This document shows, piece after piece, positions 60,623 through 64,000 of a stretch of 64,000 nt of DNA. The notes under the pieces are model-generated. The model was not told where the DNA came from, did not search any database, and worked only from the letters and a program-made list of their open reading frames with translations. Location: contig JALCLA010000003.1 in assembly GCA_022647565.1 (NCBI GenBank), positions 372,001-436,000 of the forward strand. The letters are read 5' to 3'. This stretch comes from Chiayiivirga sp. (GTDB taxonomy: Bacteria > Pseudomonadota > Gammaproteobacteria > Xanthomonadales > Xanthomonadaceae). Numbering within the stretch: the first letter of the stretch is position 1; each line of letters opens with the position of its first letter. The translations under genes and the position numbers were made by a program.

Positions 60623-60958
60623 ATGTACCACAAGCTGAGAAACACCCTGGCCGGCCTGGGCGTGGTCCTTGCCATGTTCACCAGCGGCGTCCTGTTCAGC
60701 GACCCGCTTCCAGCCAAGGCAGCAGCTACGCCGCTGAGCGCCGAGGCGCAGCTGACCGCGCTAACCCTGGCCGTGCTCCAGACCGTGATCGCGGTTGCGC
60801 AAGCGGAAGCCCAGGCACAGGCCCAGGAGAAGGAGCCGCCGGCTGCGCAGGAAGCCGACGGTCACGAGGCAGCCCCTGCCCCGTCCCGTCTCAGGCTCGA
60901 ACTGGGCATGCCGTTCTACTCCTTCGGCACCGTGCTGCCGCGGCGCCGGGAGTCCTGA
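60623..60958 (+). CDS. Small secreted or membrane-anchored protein, unknown function
   Basis: A 111-residue protein preceded by a GGAGG RBS. The N-terminus is hydrophobic (LAGLGVVLAMFTSGVLF) with a possible cleavage site after PAKAAA. The middle is an Ala/Gln/Glu helix (LTALTLAVLQTVIAVAQAEA then QAQAQEKEPPAAQ), likely coiled coil. The C-terminus is basic (PRRRES). I do not recognise a family. Its stop is 1 nt before the ATG of the GntR regulator, so it is the first gene of that ABC operon and may act with the transporter. Confidence 0.7.
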   Translation: MYHKLRNTLAGLGVVLAMFTSGVLFSDPLPAKAAATPLSAEAQLTALTLAVLQTVIAVAQAEAQAQAQEKEPPAAQEADGHEAAPAPSRLRLELGMPFYSFGTVLPRRRES

Positions 60959-60959
60959 G

Positions 60960-61328
60960 ATGACCATGATCTGGAACGACACCACGCCGATCTGGCTGCA
61001 GCTCAAGGAGCGGGTGATTGCCATGATGCTCGACGGGGAACTCAAGCCGGGCGACCCCCTGCCCTCGATGCGCACCGTGGCGGCGGAGTTTCAAATCAAC
61101 CACCTCACCGTGTCTCGCGCCTACCAGGAACTGGCGGACGAGATGCTGGTGGAAAAACGACGGGGACTGGGCATGTACGTAACCGAAGGTGCGGCGGAAA
61201 AGCTGATGGCATCGGAACGCGAGCGCTTCCTGCGCGAGGAATGGCCTGCCGTGATCGCACGGATCCAGCGCCTGGGCCTGAGCATGGACGAATTGATGCG
61301 CACCAAGGCCAAGGAGCCGAGCCAATGA
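60960..61328 (+). CDS. GntR-family regulator, YtrA subfamily
   Basis: A 122-residue repressor-type protein. A GntR winged helix occupies about residues 10-78 (PIWLQLKERVIAMMLDG, LPSMRTVAAEFQINHLTVSR, KRRGLGMYV). A short helical C-terminal tail of the YtrA type replaces a large ligand domain. YtrA regulators control adjacent ABC transporter genes. Its stop overlaps the ATPase gene start (ATGA). A slightly later Met (residue 3) is an alternative start. Confidence 0.92.
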   Translation: MTMIWNDTTPIWLQLKERVIAMMLDGELKPGDPLPSMRTVAAEFQINHLTVSRAYQELADEMLVEKRRGLGMYVTEGAAEKLMASERERFLREEWPAVIARIQRLGLSMDELMRTKAKEPSQ

Positions 61329-62188
61329 ATGCCGCCAATGTCATCTCCGCCCGAGACCTGAGCAAGCGCTACAACGGCAAGGCCGCGGTCGACAACATCA
61401 GTTTCGACATCCCGGCGGGCCGCATCGTCGGCCTGATCGGACCGAACGGCTCGGGCAAGACCACCACGCTCAAGGCAGCGCTGGGACTGGCTTCGTTCGA
61501 GGGCGAACTCAAGGTGTTGGGCCGCGATCCGCGCACCGAGCGCGATGCGCTGATGCAGGACGTCTGCTTCATCGCCGACGTCGCGGTGCTGCCGCGCTGG
61601 ATCACGGTGCAGCAGGCGCTCGACTTCACCGAAGGCGTGCACCCGCGCTTTGATCGCAGGAAGGCCGAGGGCTACCTCGCGCACACCAAGCTCAAGCCGG
61701 CGATGAAAGTAGCGCACATGTCCAAGGGCATGATCGTGCAACTGCATCTCGCCATCGTGATGGCGATCGACGCCAAGCTGCTAGTGCTGGACGAACCCAC
61801 GCTCGGCCTCGACATCCTGTATCGCAAGCAGTTCTACCAGAACCTGCTGGAAGACTATTTCGACGAGGGCAAGACGATCGTGGTGACCACGCACCAGGTC
61901 GAGGAGATCGAGCATATCCTCACCGACCTGATGTTCATCAAGGAAGGAAAGATCGTTCTGTCGGCCACCATGGACGAGGTCAGCGAACGCTTCACCGAGG
62001 TGATGGTCGGGGCCGACCGGATCGAAGCCGCGCGCGCGCTCAAGCCGATCGACGAGCGCCAGGTGTTCGGCAAGTCGGTGATGCTGTTCGACGGCGTGCC
62101 ACGCGCGCAGCTCGCCGCCTTCGGTGAAACCCGCAACCCCGGCATCGCCGACCTGTTCGTGGCCACGATGAAAGGAACCTACGCATGA
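61325..62188 (+). CDS. ABC transporter ATP-binding protein (YtrB-like)
   Basis: A 287-residue ATPase. Walker A is GPNGSGKTTT (about 39-48), Walker B LLVLDEPTLGLD and the H-loop VTTHQVEE. The signature motif reads MSKGM in place of LSGGQ, the form found in YtrB-type ATPases of GntR-controlled operons. A C-terminal ~70-residue domain (ERFTEVMVGADRIEAARAL) extends beyond the core. It is coupled to the regulator upstream and to the permease downstream (start overlaps). The substrate is unknown; relatives respond to cell-envelope stress. Confidence 0.93.
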   Translation: MNAANVISARDLSKRYNGKAAVDNISFDIPAGRIVGLIGPNGSGKTTTLKAALGLASFEGELKVLGRDPRTERDALMQDVCFIADVAVLPRWITVQQALDFTEGVHPRFDRRKAEGYLAHTKLKPAMKVAHMSKGMIVQLHLAIVMAIDAKLLVLDEPTLGLDILYRKQFYQNLLEDYFDEGKTIVVTTHQVEEIEHILTDLMFIKEGKIVLSATMDEVSERFTEVMVGADRIEAARALKPIDERQVFGKSVMLFDGVPRAQLAAFGETRNPGIADLFVATMKGTYA

Positions 62189-63186
62189 ACGCCGCGACCT
62201 CCTCCGCCACCCGATCCAACAATCCGATGAACACCATGAAGTGGCTGCTCAGACGCGAATTCTGGGAGAACAAGGGCGGCATCTTCTGGGCGCCGGTTTT
62301 CACCGGCGGCATCTACCTGGCGCTGATGATCATGGCGATCCTGGTCGGCGAGATGTCGGTCAACCGCTCGCACATCAAGATCAACAACCTCAAGCTCGGC
62401 GAGCTGACCAGCAAGATCACCCCGGAAATCCAGCAGCATATCTACGCCGGCACCGAGCTCAGCCTGTACATGATTGCCGGCCTGCTGGGCGTGGTGCTGT
62501 TCTTCGTGTTGTTCTTCTACTGCCTCGGCGCGCTCTACGACGACCGCCGCGACCGGAGCGTGCTGTTCTGGAAGTCGCTGCCGATCTCCGACCTGGGCAC
62601 GGTGGCCTCGAAAGCGCTGACCGCCTTGCTGGTGGCACCGCTGCTCTCGACCGTCGCCGCGATCGTCACTGGAGTCGGCTTCCTGCTCCTGCTCAGCGCC
62701 TACGTCGGCTTCTACGGCATCAACCCGTTCCCGCTGATGTGGGGCGAGCTGGCGCCGCTCAAGGTCGGCTTCAACCTGATCGCGATGCTGCCGGTGCAGA
62801 TCCTGTGGGCCTTGCCCACCATCGGCTGGCTGCTGCTGTGCTCGGCCTGGGCCAAGAGCAAGCCCTTCCTGTGGGCGGTGGCCTTGCCGATCGGCGCCGG
62901 CATCATGGTGAGCTGGTTCGACCTGATGCAGAGCATCTCGATGCCCGACACCTGGTTCTGGAAGCAAGTGGTGGCGCGCCTGCTGCTGTCTATCGCGCCG
63001 GGGAGCTGGATCGACACCGCCCAGATCGACGACAACTTCCAGGGACCACAGGACTTGTTGCGGATGGTCGACCTGGGCGCCGCCTACGCCACCCTTGCCA
63101 GTCCGCAGCTGTGGGTCGGTGCGATCGCCGGCATCGCGATGATCTTTGCGGCGGTGCACTTCCGCCGCAAGCGCGACGAAGGCTGA
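62185..63186 (+). CDS. ABC transporter permease (YtrC/ABC-2 type)
   Basis: A 333-residue integral membrane protein with about six helices. The first is within IFWAPVFTGGIYLALMIMAI, others include MIAGLLGVVLFFVLFFYCLG and LLVAPLLSTVAAIVTGVGFL. A conserved cytoplasmic stretch YDDRRDRSVLFWKSLPISD is characteristic of ABC-2 permeases in YtrA operons. It begins within the ATPase stop (ATGA overlap) and is the last gene of the operon. A hairpin follows at 63198. Confidence 0.92.
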   Translation: MNAATSSATRSNNPMNTMKWLLRREFWENKGGIFWAPVFTGGIYLALMIMAILVGEMSVNRSHIKINNLKLGELTSKITPEIQQHIYAGTELSLYMIAGLLGVVLFFVLFFYCLGALYDDRRDRSVLFWKSLPISDLGTVASKALTALLVAPLLSTVAAIVTGVGFLLLLSAYVGFYGINPFPLMWGELAPLKVGFNLIAMLPVQILWALPTIGWLLLCSAWAKSKPFLWAVALPIGAGIMVSWFDLMQSISMPDTWFWKQVVARLLLSIAPGSWIDTAQIDDNFQGPQDLLRMVDLGAAYATLASPQLWVGAIAGIAMIFAAVHFRRKRDEG

Positions 63187-63197
63187 CCCGCCGCGCT

Positions 63198-63221
63198 ACG
63201 ACCTGCCCGCAGACAGGTCGT
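63198..63221 (+). terminator. Hairpin after the ABC permease gene
   Basis: An 8-bp stem (ACGACCTG/CAGGTCGT) with an 8-nt loop lies 11 bp after the permease stop. No U-tract follows. It is a possible 3'-end structure between the convergent permease and fumC genes. Confidence 0.45.
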
Positions 63222-63340
63222 GATGCCCCGAACGCCCGGCCAAGGATGGCTGGGCCGGCGCCAAGATCGAGGGACGTCTGCTTGCCCGCACTGCTCCTGA
63301 AAATGCCCCGCCCCTACAAGGCATTCTGTTTACCCGGGAC

Positions 63341-64000
<660 letters not shown>

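Overview
The window is 64 kb of GC-rich chromosomal DNA from a gammaproteobacterium. It most resembles the Lysobacterales (Xanthomonadales: Rhodanobacteraceae or Lysobacteraceae). This is inferred from the very high GC, a two-gene MetH behind an ArsR-methyltransferase fusion, a 180-kDa-class NAD-glutamate dehydrogenase, GTAG-headed REP hairpins and an ECF sigma factor beside a Ser/Thr kinase. No database search was possible. I found no phage, IS transposase, CRISPR array or rRNA.

Layout. Positions 1-2.4 kb: the start of a lipoprotein gene (minus), RNase D, and tRNA-Ala(CGC) with its terminator and a 48-codon aldo/keto reductase relic. 2.4-11.2 kb: an AraC-type regulator divergent from a five-gene oxidative operon (KstD-like flavoprotein, GMC oxidoreductase, aldehyde dehydrogenase, FMN 2-hydroxyacid dehydrogenase, ThDP enzyme) that could oxidise an alcohol or 2-hydroxy acid and shorten it by one carbon. 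11.3-17.2 kb: a secreted amidase with LGFP repeats, then an ECF sigma factor convergent with a transmembrane TPR Ser/Thr kinase.

17.3-37.8 kb is the centrepiece, transcribed on the minus strand. It runs HlyD-type adaptor, ABC ATPase, a cluster of GTAG REP hairpins, six consecutive ~800-residue MacB/FtsX-type (ADOP-like) permeases, a second ABC ATPase, an NtrC-type sigma-54 activator (GAFTDA variant) and an NtrY-like kinase. A near-perfect sigma-54 promoter lies immediately before the first gene, so close that the mRNA would start at or one base before the AUG. Three evenly spaced AATCGAAC-type sites lie further upstream. I read this as a self-regulated multi-permease envelope export or stress system.

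37.9-49.4 kb: a secreted M14 carboxypeptidase with Ig-like repeats, a cytosolic 5'-nucleotidase, NAD kinase, a MITE-like element, NAD-GDH and an acyl-CoA dehydrogenase. 49.6-55.5 kb: a translationally coupled ArsR-methyltransferase / metH-N / metH-C / tyrA operon whose first start codon sits behind a 10-bp inverted repeat containing the ribosome binding site. 55.5-60.4 kb, minus strand: a secreted protein of unknown function, DUF2058, SlyX, UDP-glucose dehydrogenase, a periplasmic FKBP isomerase and an exported glutathione peroxidase. 60.6-63.2 kb: a YtrA-type GntR/ABC operon led by a small secreted protein. 63.3-64 kb: the C-terminal part of fumarase C. Apart from fumC, tRNA-Ala and a few housekeeping genes, the functions are family-level inferences.
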